A DNA stretch of 52,587 nt from assembly GCF_024494645.1 (NCBI RefSeq), contig NZ_JANHDJ010000010.1, positions 1 to 52,587 on the forward strand. Direction: 5' to 3'. This DNA comes from Halohasta litorea (GTDB lineage Archaea; Halobacteriota; Halobacteria; Halobacteriales; Haloferacaceae). Below the pieces are notes generated by a model. That model was not told the DNA's origin and ran no database searches. It saw only the letters and a list, made by a program, of their open reading frames with translations. A program made the position numbers and the translations under genes. Below, one piece after another: positions 7,792 to 17,491 of this stretch (the first letter of the stretch is position 1; the number at the start of each line of letters is the position of its first letter).

Positions 7792-8148
7792 TTATCGGTC
7801 AAGTGCGGTGAGGAATCCGTAGAGAACGAATAGGCCCCCAAGGAGCACACCACCACCGAATCTGCCAATCGTAGTCGAGGAGACGACACCCAGCACCGCG
7901 AGACCGATTCCAACGAGTATCCAGAACAGACCAGTCCAGCGAGGCGAGAGACTCGTATACCACGGTAATACTCGGGGCGCAATGAGCTGTGCAACCCCAA
8001 GTGCGGCAAGGGCGACACTCGCTACAACGCCGCCAATGTTGATTGGGTCCGACGCGATCACGAACACGCCGACTGCCAGCACCGAGACGAGGATGGTGCT
8101 CAGTCCCTCCCAAATACCACCGAATTCGACTTCATCTTCCGTATGCAT
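7792..8148 (-). CDS. membrane protein with four predicted helices
   Basis: 118 residues beginning with a short acidic cytoplasmic stretch (MHTEDEVEFGG), followed by four hydrophobic segments at about 15-33, 37-57, 70-87 and 92-113. Glycine and small residues dominate the helices. No family is recognised. It is one of a run of small haloarchaeal membrane proteins (7412, 8233, 8638) that are not clearly co-transcribed. Confidence 0.7.
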   Translation of the reverse strand: MHTEDEVEFGGIWEGLSTILVSVLAVGVFVIASDPINIGGVVASVALAALGVAQLIAPRVLPWYTSLSPRWTGLFWILVGIGLAVLGVVSSTTIGRFGGGVLLGGLFVLYGFLTALDR

Positions 8149-8232
8149 AGGAAGTAAACCCTCTACTGACAGCGGAGGCTACTCCAGATAATGGTTTACA
8201 ACTAATGATTTTGAAACTGTGCGATAAGATGC

Positions 8233-8427
8233 TTATTGACCTGATGGTCGCTTACCCGTAAGGGAGAGGTAGGCCTCGCCAAGTAGGACAAAGGCAAGAA
8301 TACCGACGGGGACGACCCATATTCCGCCAACATCTAATGTAGACAGTAGAACTACGACGGTAATTCCAGCGATAAAGAACAGAAGACGTGATTTGAGTGA
8401 ATCGGGTTTGGAGGTTTTGTCGGGCAT
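8233..8427 (-). CDS. small two-helix membrane protein
   Basis: 64 residues: a charged N-terminus (MPDKTSKPDSLKSR) followed by two membrane segments (LLFFIAGITVVVLLS and IWVVPVGILAFVLLGEAYL) and a short basic tail. The ATG at 8427 is preferred over an upstream TTG at 8448. Function not recognised. Confidence 0.6.
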   Translation of the reverse strand: MPDKTSKPDSLKSRLLFFIAGITVVVLLSTLDVGGIWVVPVGILAFVLLGEAYLSLTGKRPSGQ

Positions 8428-8637
8428 TGTGCTGGATATGGTGTTCAAGCATTAAAACGCTATGTCACATCGAAACCGAGGACCACATCCGAACTATACT
8501 TTCTGCGCTGACCGGGAACTACAGGGTCTGTACTGACGGTTCACTATGGAACCAAACGCTGTGACCGATTCTGTAACACGCTCCAGACTACAAGATGAGT
8601 ACAGAACGCCCAAGGACGCCCGCCCCCGAGTATCCAT

Positions 8638-8901
8638 ATGGCCACGCCCTCCTCGCCCCCCGTGCTCGGCCTGTCGTTCGTCTTGTTGGCCGTGTTCGTC
8701 GCCTCCTGGCGCTACCAGTTCGGCGAACTCCCGCCGCTTCGCGCAACTGCGGTTGTCGGCCTCGGCGCACTCATAGTCGTCTACTCGCTGGCATCGATTC
8801 CAGAGGTTCTCGCTGACCCTCTGCATTACGCGGTTGTCATCGCAGGCATGCTCGTTCTGAGTGCTGTGTGGTCCCGGGTGCGACGACTGATACGCACGTA
8901 G
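8638..8901 (+). CDS. small membrane protein
   Basis: 87 residues with three predicted membrane segments at about 8-23, 36-54 and 62-79 and a basic C-terminus (WSRVRRLIRT) expected on the cytoplasmic side. No family recognised. The codon choice and the alternation of hydrophobic and basic segments support a real gene. Confidence 0.55.
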   Translation: MATPSSPPVLGLSFVLLAVFVASWRYQFGELPPLRATAVVGLGALIVVYSLASIPEVLADPLHYAVVIAGMLVLSAVWSRVRRLIRT

Positions 8902-9557
8902 CGTCGTCACCGCCAATTCATGTTCGTTTATTGAATCGCTACATTTTCTGAGGGATGACCTCAACAAAGACTGGTGTTTCTTTTCACTCTGTCTCACTTT
9001 CGATGGTGAGAGTGGCAGTCAAGCGCCAGCACGATTCATAAGCTGCGAGAGACGTCAGCATCACTGCTGTTTCCCTCCAACTCAGACCTATCACCTAAAT
9101 TTTGATTTGTAGAAATCCAAACTGCGAAGTTGGGTCGCCAGAGCACGAGGACGTGTTGCGAAGATAGGGAATAATGCACAGGTCTGACGACGATCACTCG
9201 CAGGACTGAGTGGCCTCGCGTACCCCTGCTCACAAGTGGATAGCCTGATTTTATCAGAATAATGGGAGAATTTGTTTCCGCTAGCAGGGCTCTGTTGAAA
9301 TCCTCTTCTTTAGAGAATTGTTCCCGTGAATGGCTCTGTTGAAATCCCATTCTTCAGATAGATTCTCCCCTGAAACAGCCGTTCGCTGAAGAGTGCGAAC
9401 TTATCACTGGTATCTCTGTCAATTTACGTCGTATAGCAGCGCAATGCTGAATACAGACACATAGCGACCCCTGAATATTATCATTTCAAGAATAGTTAGG
9501 ATGGGGGAGAGTCGATACAACAGTATTGTTTTCCCATCTCTTGTACAAACCCGACTA
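8902..9557. other. non-coding stretch with IS6-like end remnants and a partial dispersed repeat
   Basis: No gene is seen. GGCTCTGTTGAAATCC occurs twice in direct orientation (9288-9303 and 9332-9347), each followed by a similar TTCTT-rich stretch, so about 44 bp is imperfectly duplicated. This sequence resembles terminal repeats of IS6-family elements, and another copy in reverse orientation lies at 30697-30709. Positions 9370-9402 match, on the minus strand, the left end of the ~90-bp dispersed repeat. A TATA-like stretch (AATATTAT) lies near 9475. Confidence 0.45.
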
Positions 9558-10640
9558 ATGACGGCGCAGGACTCCACGCAGACTGAAGACCGAAAAGACG
9601 ACCACCTTCAAATCGTCCAAGAGCGGGACGTCGAAACGACAGGCACGGGCTTCGACGACGTCCACCTCGTCCACAACGCGCTTCCGGAACTCGATTACGA
9701 CGCGATCGACCCCTCCATCGACTTCCTGGGTCACGACCTCTCTGCCCCAATCTTCATCGAGAGCATGACTGGCGGGCACCACAACACGACGGAGATCAAT
9801 CGGGCGCTGGCCCGGGCCGCCAGCGAAACCGGTATCGCCATGGGTCTCGGTAGCCAGCGAGCAGGCCTCGAACTCGACGACGAACGCGTCCTCGAATCGT
9901 ACACCGTCGTCCGCGATGCCGCACCCGATGCGTTCATCTACGGGAACCTCGGCGCTGCACAGCTCCGAGAGTACGACATCGAAATGGTCGAGCAGGCAGT
10001 CGAGATGATCGACGCCGACGCGCTCGCGGTCCACCTGAACTTCCTCCAGGAAGCCACCCAACCAGAAGGCGACGTCGATGGCCGGAACTGTGTAGCTGCG
10101 ATCGAACGAGTGTCCGAGGCACTCTCGGTGCCGATTATCGTCAAGGAAACGGGCAACGGCATCTCCGGGGAGACTGCCCGAGAGCTAACTGCGGCAGGCG
10201 TTGACGCTCTCGACGTCGCTGGCAAAGGCGGAACGACGTGGTCCGGGATCGAAGCCTATCGCGCAGCAGCCGCGAACGCGCCGCGACAGAAACAAATCGG
10301 CACCCTGTTCCGAGAATGGGGCATTCCAACCGCTGCAAGCACGATCGAGTGTGTTGCCGAACACGACTGCGTCATTGCGAGTGGTGGTGTCCGAACGGGA
10401 TTGGACGTGGCAAAAGCGATTGCCCTGGGTGCCCGCGCCGGCGGGTTGGCGAAACCATTCCTGAAACCAGCTACAGACGGGCCAGACGCTGTCATCGAAC
10501 GCGTCGGGGACCTGATCGCCGAGCTGCGAACAGCGATGTTCGTCACCGGCTCGGGGTCGATCGACGAGCTCCAGCAGGTGGAGTACGTGTTGCACGGAAA
10601 GACGCGCGAGTACGTGGAACAACGAACCAGTAGCGAGTAG
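9558..10640 (+). CDS. fni: type 2 isopentenyl-diphosphate delta-isomerase
   Basis: 360-residue FMN-dependent IPP isomerase, interconverting IPP and DMAPP for archaeal lipid and carotenoid synthesis. Family signatures appear in order: [15 protein letters not shown] (substrate-binding RKxDH), [36 protein letters not shown] (Mg-binding Gln/Glu region), [20 protein letters not shown] and [19 protein letters not shown] (FMN phosphate binding). Length is normal. The start at 9558 matches family N-termini; a longer frame from 9501 would add 19 unconserved residues, although the TATA-like box near 9475 would suit it. A geranylgeranyl-reductase-like gene at 14419 may belong to the same pathway. Confidence 0.93.
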   Translation: MTAQDSTQTEDRKDDHLQIVQERDVETTGTGFDDVHLVHNALPELDYDAIDPSIDFLGHDLSAPIFIESMTGGHHNTTEINRALARAASETGIAMGLGSQRAGLELDDERVLESYTVVRDAAPDAFIYGNLGAAQLREYDIEMVEQAVEMIDADALAVHLNFLQEATQPEGDVDGRNCVAAIERVSEALSVPIIVKETGNGISGETARELTAAGVDALDVAGKGGTTWSGIEAYRAAAANAPRQKQIGTLFREWGIPTAASTIECVAEHDCVIASGGVRTGLDVAKAIALGARAGGLAKPFLKPATDGPDAVIERVGDLIAELRTAMFVTGSGSIDELQQVEYVLHGKTREYVEQRTSSE

Positions 10641-10716
10641 TCCCGGATTCCCCAGTCTCAGCAGGACGGATAGAACAACAGCGGGAAAGAGAGAGCCGAC
10701 TCCGATATCTGTCCAA

Positions 10717-10803
10717 CCTGTACTTACCGAACTACGCACCACAACGAGGCGGGTTCTCACCAGCGAATTCGTCGTGAAATAACCGTTCAGTAGGTGTGCG
10801 AAT
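10717..10803 (-). repeat. dispersed ~90-bp repeat, copy B (minus strand)
   Basis: On the minus strand it reads ATTCGCACACCTACTGAACG ... GTGAGAACCCGCCTCGTTGT ... TTCGGTAAGTACAGG, aligning with copy A over its full length with scattered substitutions. It lies just after the IPP isomerase gene. Confidence 0.6.
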
Positions 10804-10843
10804 GTACCGGGTATACGGAAGCAAGAACACCAGAATTTGGTTG

Positions 10844-10954
10844 TCAGGAACGAAGGTAGTCCCCGAGGAAATTTGAGAGATTGTACACAGTGTAAAGACC
10901 GTACCCGATTACGAGGACGGCGACAACAAGGAGAAGTGCCCAGCTCAGGTCCAT
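10844..10954 (-). CDS. 36-residue single-helix membrane protein
   Basis: A very small gene: MDLSWALLLVVAVLVIGYG is one membrane helix, followed by LYTVYNLSNFLGDYLRS. The single hydrophobic segment next to an amphipathic tail and a TATA-like box (TCTTATTC, near 10980 on the minus strand, about 25 bp upstream) support it. A perfect 10-bp inverted repeat brackets the promoter (10954-11003). Function unknown; a regulatory or membrane-complex subunit is possible. Confidence 0.55.
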   Translation of the reverse strand: MDLSWALLLVVAVLVIGYGLYTVYNLSNFLGDYLRS

Positions 10955-11003
10955 GTGTCACAGAAGAATTTCTTGTAGAATAAGATTTGTCCCCTGTGAC
11001 ACA
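10954..11003. promoter_or_regulatory. 10-bp inverted repeat bracketing a promoter
   Basis: TGTGTCACAG (10954-10963) is the exact reverse complement of CTGTGACACA (10994-11003), with 30 bases between that include the TATA-like box of the 36-residue gene. One arm abuts its start codon and the other lies upstream of the TATA. This is a typical arrangement for a repressor that loops or doubly occupies a promoter. Confidence 0.5.
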
Positions 11004-11155
11004 ACGAATTTTCACTAACCGATATACTGTTCCTCTACATCTAACGATTAGCTGCATCACCCCTGCTCGCGATTGAGGAATCCAGCAGAGCCACAGAACT
11101 CTCTATACTGGTCGGTTGGACGAACTCTTGAGCGTCTCCGGGCTATTCTTCTGTA

Positions 11156-12829
11156 GTGGTCGCGACTCGCGAGTCTCGGCGCAGCGTCTTTCGACGAATC
11201 GCACACCAACATATCGAGTGGCCCGCATATGACTCGACACCGCTGTACGATCGCTCCTCACTCGGTGGGTTAGAATCGGACGTTCGAGTCGTCTCGAGTG
11301 TCTGGTTCACGCACCCAAATCATAACTCACTCGAACAGTGCGTCTGCGAACTTCCGATAGCCTACTTCAGATTCGAGGCCCACGACCGCTACGGAAATTC
11401 AACCCGTTATGAGATGGATACCCTCTTTCGCGTGTTCGTGCTGAAAGAACTCCACGGCTGGACGCACGAAACGCCTCTCTTCGAGTATCTCGATAGCCAC
11501 CCCGCACTCTGCGAACGCCTCGAGTTGGGGACGGTTCCCAATCAGTCGACGCTCTGGCGTACCTGGAACAAGCGCTTCACGCGAGATCTTCGGGACACTG
11601 TCCAGAAAGCGGCTCGACTAATCTTGATCAAAGCGCAGAACGCGGGTGTCGCTGTACCACGCGAACCAGAACGAAACCTCCCGGGGCGAGGCGACGACGC
11701 TACTGAACCGGACCCTGACGACCAAGCCATCCTCGACAAGGCAGGGAAGATCACCGACCACATCAGTCGCGTCGTGTTCCCCGCGTTCTCGCTCAACCGG
11801 GGCGAGGGCTGTGAGATTCCTGAGAACGCCTACTGGGACTTACAGACCTATCTGGGGCTCCGTGAGAACTTGGCCGCCAACGAGGGCGCTCAGAGCTTCA
11901 TCCACGAGTCGACGCGTGATCGAACACCACTCGGACACGGCCACCGCGACCAGATTCGTGACCTCCCTATCGAGCAGATCCGCGAGATGTACCGACAGGC
12001 CGTCCAGCAACTCACCAACGAACTTGCGGGGACGGAGGAGTTCTTCCGAGCTGGAATCGTCGCGATCGACATCACTGAGGACGATCCCTTCACGGGCGAC
12101 CGAACCGGCCACGAGGACGAGATAATCGGAACGAAGGAGAAGAACGACGAGTACGCCTACCAATGGGCGACCGTCCAGCTGGTCGGCAACGCTGTTCCAC
12201 TCGTGCTTGATGCCCGCCCAGTTCGACGAGGCGAGTCACGAAAGGAGATCGTCAAGGACCTGCTCAACTCCGCTGAAGAGCTCGTTCACGTCGATAACGT
12301 GCTAATGGACCGAGAGTTCGATAGTCAGCACCTCTTGGAGATGATTAGCCAGCGGGGACTCTCCTATGTTGTCCCAAAGCGGATGCAGGCTAGCGAGAAA
12401 GCCCAGGCAAAACGACTCCTCCAACGGGGGCAAGACCGGTACGAGACCGACCGCAAACTCCATCTCGGGAAGAACGAGTGGCACGAGACGACGCTGATCT
12501 ACCGACGTAAAGAGAACTCTGAACACGACGATCACCGGCAGTACTCGGTGTTCATGTCCAACCGAGGTGGCGGCTTTCTCAGTGAGTACGGCCATCGGTG
12601 GGAGATTGAGAGTGGCTATCGGTCGATCAAGCGATTCATGGCTGCGACGACGTCGACGAATTTCGGGCTGCGGTTCTTCTACTTCGCGTTCGCCTGTTTG
12701 TTGTACTCCATTTGGCGAGCAGTCGACCTACTCGTCCAAGTCGAGTTGACGGGTGAGTACGAACACGCACCGATGGTGACTGCCGATAATACGCTGACGC
12801 TGCTGAAGAAGGAGACTGGAATTGGATAG
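11156..12829 (+). CDS. DDE transposase (IS4-like), full length
   Basis: 557 residues with catalytic residues visible: first Asp in IVAIDITEDDPFTG (about residue 305), second Asp in VLMDREFDSQ (about 385) and the Glu region HRWEIESGYRSIKRFMA (about 485). This is the Y-x2-R...E-like signature of IS4-type transposases. It begins with GTG at 11156. A close relative at 15747 is cut off before the catalytic Glu; the two share long identical stretches such as ENAYWDLQTYLGLRENLA. Terminal repeats could not be defined with confidence. The pair flanks the TrmB, SMR and reductase genes in direct orientation. Confidence 0.88.
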   Translation: MVATRESRRSVFRRIAHQHIEWPAYDSTPLYDRSSLGGLESDVRVVSSVWFTHPNHNSLEQCVCELPIAYFRFEAHDRYGNSTRYEMDTLFRVFVLKELHGWTHETPLFEYLDSHPALCERLELGTVPNQSTLWRTWNKRFTRDLRDTVQKAARLILIKAQNAGVAVPREPERNLPGRGDDATEPDPDDQAILDKAGKITDHISRVVFPAFSLNRGEGCEIPENAYWDLQTYLGLRENLAANEGAQSFIHESTRDRTPLGHGHRDQIRDLPIEQIREMYRQAVQQLTNELAGTEEFFRAGIVAIDITEDDPFTGDRTGHEDEIIGTKEKNDEYAYQWATVQLVGNAVPLVLDARPVRRGESRKEIVKDLLNSAEELVHVDNVLMDREFDSQHLLEMISQRGLSYVVPKRMQASEKAQAKRLLQRGQDRYETDRKLHLGKNEWHETTLIYRRKENSEHDDHRQYSVFMSNRGGGFLSEYGHRWEIESGYRSIKRFMAATTSTNFGLRFFYFAFACLLYSIWRAVDLLVQVELTGEYEHAPMVTADNTLTLLKKETGIG

Positions 12830-13119
12830 GGCGGTACTCGGTCCGGGGCAATGCGGATTCCTGAGTGGCAACGCTGTCGGGGATCTCGGAAACTCACCGA
12901 TCTGGTCGGTAGTACGACACGAGAAGATCCTCGAAAGAGGATTCGAAGCGTCCTCCCCTCACAAATTCGCCCGAAACCACGCATTACAGCCCCGCTAAAC
13001 CCGCCGTAGTCTCACCTTCCACCCTAATCAGGAGTTGAGACTGGCCTTCTCAATGCACAGAGGCAATATCGGTTTGAGTCAATTACATCACACCACGTCT
13101 TCCTCCCATCATCACTGTC

Positions 13120-13908
13120 TCACTCAAGGAGGGGAACAGCATCGGTCCACAGTCGTTGGAAGTACTGCTCAAACTCGGAGACTACTTGCGAATCTTTGAT
13201 CCCGATCACACCGATTCTGTCTTCACCAGATACTGGATGTAGCACATCGATCGTCGTCTCCACATTGTCCACGATATCAAACGAAAGCGCAATCTCAGGA
13301 GTCGTTCTGACAGTTATGTCTGCGGGCTGGTTTTCAATTAGATGTGGGAATCGGTCGGGGAGTACGGTAACTGCTTTTTCACTGAAGAGGAGGTCTACAG
13401 ACAAATCCGTATTAGCACCCTCGAAAAAGCCTTCCACTTCAGATTGGAGTGTCTCCCACGTCGCATCCTCGTAGGGAGGCCCGACAGTTGCTTTGACAAC
13501 ATTCTCCGCGGTTCGCATATGCTGCTGGAGCGCTGTACTCATTTCGTCACTCCCGAGCGATCCAAGCCAGAAACTACTCTCTGTTGGTGGTGTCGGCAAA
13601 AGGTTCGAACGAACTGTTTCTGCTTTCTCGCGATAACGACCCCACTCTTGTTTCAGTTCATACGCTCGTTCAGCCAGAAGCCTGTCGACGACGGTTTCTG
13701 GCTGTACGGCCACGTACCGATTTGGGTCGCTTGACTGTCTCCAGATCAACTTGCGAGCTTCAAGGCCGTTTAGTACGTCGTAGATACGGCCTTTTGGGAC
13801 TCCACTAGTATCAGAGAGTTCAGCTGCCGTCACTGCTCCTGTTACGAGAAGGGTTCGATAGGCCTTCTCCTCGTAACTTGAGAGTCCAAGCTCGCCCAAT
13901 TCCGTCAT
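13120..13908 (-). CDS. TrmB-family transcriptional regulator
   Basis: 262 residues. The N-terminal winged helix (about 5-75) reads GLSSYEEKAYRTLLVTGAVTAAELSDTSGVPKGRIYDVLNGLEARKL in segments, which is the TrmB HTH with its KGRIYDVL recognition helix. A helical linker (80-105) and a C-terminal TrmB sensor-like domain follow. It is divergent from the SMR transporter gene with 83 bp between, a common arrangement for a regulator and its target. The ligand is unknown. Confidence 0.87.
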   Translation of the reverse strand: MTELGELGLSSYEEKAYRTLLVTGAVTAAELSDTSGVPKGRIYDVLNGLEARKLIWRQSSDPNRYVAVQPETVVDRLLAERAYELKQEWGRYREKAETVRSNLLPTPPTESSFWLGSLGSDEMSTALQQHMRTAENVVKATVGPPYEDATWETLQSEVEGFFEGANTDLSVDLLFSEKAVTVLPDRFPHLIENQPADITVRTTPEIALSFDIVDNVETTIDVLHPVSGEDRIGVIGIKDSQVVSEFEQYFQRLWTDAVPLLE

Positions 13909-13991
13909 GCTTTGTCATTGTGCCTCCAAACAAATTGTAAGTGCTGTTTTGTTTCAATAGTCGTATCTCGGGGGCTTCGAAACCTAACGAT

Positions 13992-14324
13992 ATGCATCCG
14001 TACGTACTGCTCGCTGGTGCAATACTCTCCGAATTATTCGGGACAACTGCCCTCAAACTCTCCGATGGATTTTCACAACCGGTTCCCAGTATTGGGGTTG
14101 TCCTCGGATATGGGGCAGCGTTCTATCTACTATCCCTGACGTTAGAAGAATTACCGATGGGTGTCGTCTATGGGACATGGGCAGCATTGGGTATTGTCGG
14201 TGTGGCAGGTATCGGGGCCGTTGTTTTTGATGAACCTGTTGATCTGGCAGGCCTTCTCGGAATTGGCCTCATTATCGGTGGCGTCTACTGCGTCAACGTG
14301 GTGTCACAGATGTCTGCCCACTAA
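13992..14324 (+). CDS. SMR-family multidrug/guanidinium-type transporter
   Basis: 110 residues, the exact size of small multidrug resistance proteins, with four membrane helices. The essential membrane Glu is at position 14 (LAGAILSELFGTTALKLSDG). Also conserved are the GMVYG-like GVVYGTWAALGIVG in helix 3 and a C-terminal IIGGVYCVN helix. It works as a dual-topology dimer exchanging protons for cationic compounds. The ATG at 13992 (MHPYVLLAG) is chosen by homology. A TrmB regulator is encoded divergently. Confidence 0.9.
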   Translation: MHPYVLLAGAILSELFGTTALKLSDGFSQPVPSIGVVLGYGAAFYLLSLTLEELPMGVVYGTWAALGIVGVAGIGAVVFDEPVDLAGLLGIGLIIGGVYCVNVVSQMSAH

Positions 14325-14418
14325 GATGGTGGGCACTGCCCCTGTGTAGAAACAACCGAAAAGTGGCACTGTGTTCCAACATCTTGTTCGTCCGCTCTTG
14401 AGTAGTTGTTCTCCAACG

Positions 14419-15666
14419 ATGTCAAACAGGTATGATGTAATCATCGCTGGGGCAGGTCCAGCGGGGGCGCAGTGTGCACGAGATCTAGCTGGCCGTGGGT
14501 ACGATGTTGTCGTCCTAGAAACCGAAGCAGAAGATGAATTCCCAGCTCAAAGTAACAAATCTACCGGCGGAACGTTTGCGTCAATGATGACCTCCTTCGG
14601 CATCCCGGACGACGTCGTTATGCACGCGACTGGATCAGTCGTTCTTGAATCTCCAAATGAACACTTTATCCAGGACCAGCCGGGCTTTGTCTTGGACTTC
14701 GAGGCGTTCAAGAAGTTCCTTGTCGAGGATGGTCGTCACAAGGGTGCTGAGTATCGGTTTGATGCTCGTGTTCGTGACCCGATCGTCGAAGATGGTGATC
14801 TCGTTGGTGTCCGTTATAATCGTGATCAGGAGGTCTTTGGCGAAATCGTTATTGATGCTACGGGTCCGGCTGCGCCACTGGCTAAAGATCTGGGGATAGC
14901 CAATCTTGACCGGGAGAATCACGCGATTGGTATTGAATACTTATTCGAAGGCGTCGATCTCAATCATCCCGAGTTTGCTGATCTCACTGACGCGATGATG
15001 TTGCGGTTGGACCACGAGTACGCCCCTGGAGGTTATTCGTGGATCTTCCATACGGGTGACGACACAGCAAAAGTCGGCATCTGTTATATCCAGAATGAAC
15101 GCTATCAAGAAAACGCCATTCACGATCGCACCGTCGACGGGTATCTCGAACATTGGCTTGATACTGACCCACGGTTCGAGAACGCCAGACAAATCGCAGA
15201 GAGTCCAGTTCGGGGATCAGCACATGTACAGCCCCCCGGATCGATGAGTACTGATTCGTTTATGGCGATCGGTGATACTGTCCCATCGGTTGATCCTGTC
15301 TGGGGAGAGGGAATCTACAAGTGTATGAAATCAGCTCGCGCAGCTGCAATGACAGCCGACCGCTGTCTGACGAGGACGAAAAACATCTCTGCTGAGGAGA
15401 TGGGAGTCTACGACGACCTATGGAACGAGCAAGTTGCCCCCAGACAAGACCGTCGATTGATGATGACGAGGTTGCTATACCTTGCACCAAACGAACGGTA
15501 CGACCGACTCATGCAAGATCTGAACAAGCTTTCTCGAGATACCCTTTCAGATATTAACGATGGGAGCAAGCGGGAAATTGTAAAACTGTTGTATCCTAGT
15601 GATATATCCTACCTCTGGAAATACTGGCGAGAAACACAGTTTGGGAGTGTCTCTTACTCCAGCTAA
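14419..15666 (+). CDS. geranylgeranyl-reductase-family flavoprotein
   Basis: 415 residues. N-terminal Rossmann FAD motif VIIAGAGPAGAQCARDLAGRG (residues about 8-28), strand-2 Glu (VVLETE), a middle GYSWIFHTGDDTAKVGI segment matching the P-x-x-Y-x-W-x-F region of this family, and the second FAD motif FMAIGDTVPSVDPVWGEGI (about 285-303). Relatives saturate the geranylgeranyl chains of archaeal lipids or prenyl quinones. The start at 14419 gives MSNRYDVIIAG; the longer frame from 14371 adds unconserved residues. It lies 94 bp after the SMR gene and before a truncated transposase. Confidence 0.85.
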   Translation: MSNRYDVIIAGAGPAGAQCARDLAGRGYDVVVLETEAEDEFPAQSNKSTGGTFASMMTSFGIPDDVVMHATGSVVLESPNEHFIQDQPGFVLDFEAFKKFLVEDGRHKGAEYRFDARVRDPIVEDGDLVGVRYNRDQEVFGEIVIDATGPAAPLAKDLGIANLDRENHAIGIEYLFEGVDLNHPEFADLTDAMMLRLDHEYAPGGYSWIFHTGDDTAKVGICYIQNERYQENAIHDRTVDGYLEHWLDTDPRFENARQIAESPVRGSAHVQPPGSMSTDSFMAIGDTVPSVDPVWGEGIYKCMKSARAAAMTADRCLTRTKNISAEEMGVYDDLWNEQVAPRQDRRLMMTRLLYLAPNERYDRLMQDLNKLSRDTLSDINDGSKREIVKLLYPSDISYLWKYWRETQFGSVSYSS

Positions 15667-15746
15667 CCACAACACTTCCGCTGATGAATCCAACTTCTAT
15701 CAGATCTTGATCAACTGGTCTTGGACGTTTTGCTATCAGTACCCAC

Positions 15747-17183
15747 ATGGCTACGACCCCCGAGTCGCGTCGAACAGTCTTTCGCCAAATCGCTCATTGT
15801 TCCTATGTCGATTGGCCAACGTATGGGTCTAGCCCGCTGTTCGATCGTTCGTCGCTTCCCGCACTGGAGTCGGATGTCCGCGTGGTCGCAAAAACGTGGT
15901 TCCAACAAGACGAACACGAGGGCGTTGAACCATTCGTCCACACATTACCGCTTGCATACGTCCAGTTCGATCCCCACGACCGGTATGCAGGATCGACGAG
16001 CTACGAGATGGAGACACTATTTCGCTTGTTCCTGCTGAAAGAATGCCATGGCTGGAACCACGAGACTGCCCTCGTCGAATACCTCACCCAGCACCCTGAT
16101 TTCAGCGAACAGATCGGCTTGGAGTCGGTCCCCGATCAGTCAACCCTGTGGCGCAGTTGGCACCATCGCTTCACTGCAGATCTCCGGAACACGGTCGAAA
16201 CCACAGCGCGAACGATCCTCATCAAAGCCCAAAATGCGGGTGTCTCTGTTCCACGAGAACCAGAACGGCAGAGCCGCAGACACCATGACGAGAATGAAGA
16301 ATCGGACCCCGCTGATCAGACCATATTAGAGCAGGCCGAGGCCGTCACTAACCGCGTCAGCGACGTTGCGTTCCCAGCGTTCTCATTGGACCGTGGTGAG
16401 GGCTGTGAGATCCATGAGAATGCCTACTGGGACCTTCAGACCTATCTGGGGCTTCGAGAGAACTTAGCTGTCAACGAAGGGGCTCGGAGTTTCATCCACG
16501 AATCGACCCGAGATCGAACACCTTTGGGCCACGCCCATCGCGAGCATGTGCGGGATCTCTCCATTGAGCAGATACGCGAGATGTACCGCCAAGCCGTGAG
16601 TCGTCTCTTAGATCGAGTCGCAGAGACCGAGGAGTTCTTCCGAGCCGGTATTGTCGCGATCGACATCACAGAGTCCGACCCGTTTACTGGCAATCGTGCG
16701 GGTCACGAAGACGAGATTATCGGCACGAAAGAGAACACCGATGAGTATGCCTACCAGTGGGCGACAGTCCAACTGGTCGGGAATGCCGTCCCAATCGTCT
16801 TAGATGCGCGCCCAGTCCGGAAGGGGGACACGCGCAAGGAGATCGTCACGGACCTCTTGGATTCGGCAGAGGCGGCTGTTCATGTCGATAACGTGCTGAT
16901 GGACCGGGAGTTCGACAGTCAGCACATCCTGGAGATGCTGAGTCAACGCGGGCTGTCCTACGTCGTGCCGAAGCGGATGCAGACGAGTGAGAAAGCGCAA
17001 GCGAAACGGCTGCTCAAGAAGGGAAAAGATCGCTACGAGGCCGATCGGAAATTACACCTCGGCGACAACGAGTGGCACTCGACGACGCTGATCTACCGAC
17101 GGAAAGAGAACTCCGAACACACCGATCATCAGCAGTATTCGGTGTTCATGACGAATCGAAATAGCGGGCTGAGCGTGTCATAG
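15747..17183 (+). pseudogene. IS4-like transposase truncated by a MITE
   Basis: The frame codes for 478 residues closely related to the 557-residue transposase at 11156. After SVFMTNRNSG the sequence runs into the MITE at 17171 and stops at 17183. The missing 80 C-terminal residues include the catalytic Glu helix (WEIESGYRSIKRF in the intact relative), so the protein should be inactive. The first two catalytic Asp motifs (VAIDITESDPFTG and VLMDREFDSQ) are intact. Confidence 0.88.
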
Positions 17184-17320
17184 AATACGTCTCACGCCCT
17201 CTGCATGACGATTATCCATCCCCAACTTCGCGCTTAAGCCCGTAATCTCGTCACCCAATAGTTATATTCAAAATAGAATTTGCGAATTATATTTGTTGGG
17301 AACTATTGTATGACAGGCTC
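17171..17320. mobile_element. 150-bp MITE, copy 2 (inverted relative to copy 1)
   Basis: Exact reverse complement of 7243-7392 over all 150 bp. Its left end interrupts the transposase gene. The flanks (GCGGGCT and GCCTTAA) are not duplicated, unlike copy 1, so adjacent DNA, including the transposase 3' end, was probably deleted after insertion. Confidence 0.85.
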
Positions 17321-17491
17321 GCCTTAACTAAACACGACCGGATCTGCAGGCGGTGTTCAGATAAGGATTGAAAGGTGAGGTGGAGCGTTTTCCGTGTGTC
17401 CATAACCGAATGCGCTAGCCTCAGCCATTGTACGTAGCGATTCAACGGGAGTGTCCCCGCAGTCCGTGACCCGGTCTCGATCTCCTCGCGG

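Noticed and set aside
9036-9350. 104-codon minus-strand frame over the IS6-like ends
   Set aside because: Its N-terminus translates the IS terminal repeats, and it has no protein-like composition or homologous motif.
12830-13119. Terminal repeat of the IS4-like element
   Set aside because: A short GGAATCC similarity on both sides of the transposase gene was seen, but it is too short and not symmetrically placed to define ends.
7243-17320. Inversion of the 10-kb segment by recombination between the two MITEs
   Set aside because: Copy 1 still has matching target duplications on both sides; an inversion would have separated them. A second reversing event cannot be excluded but is not needed.
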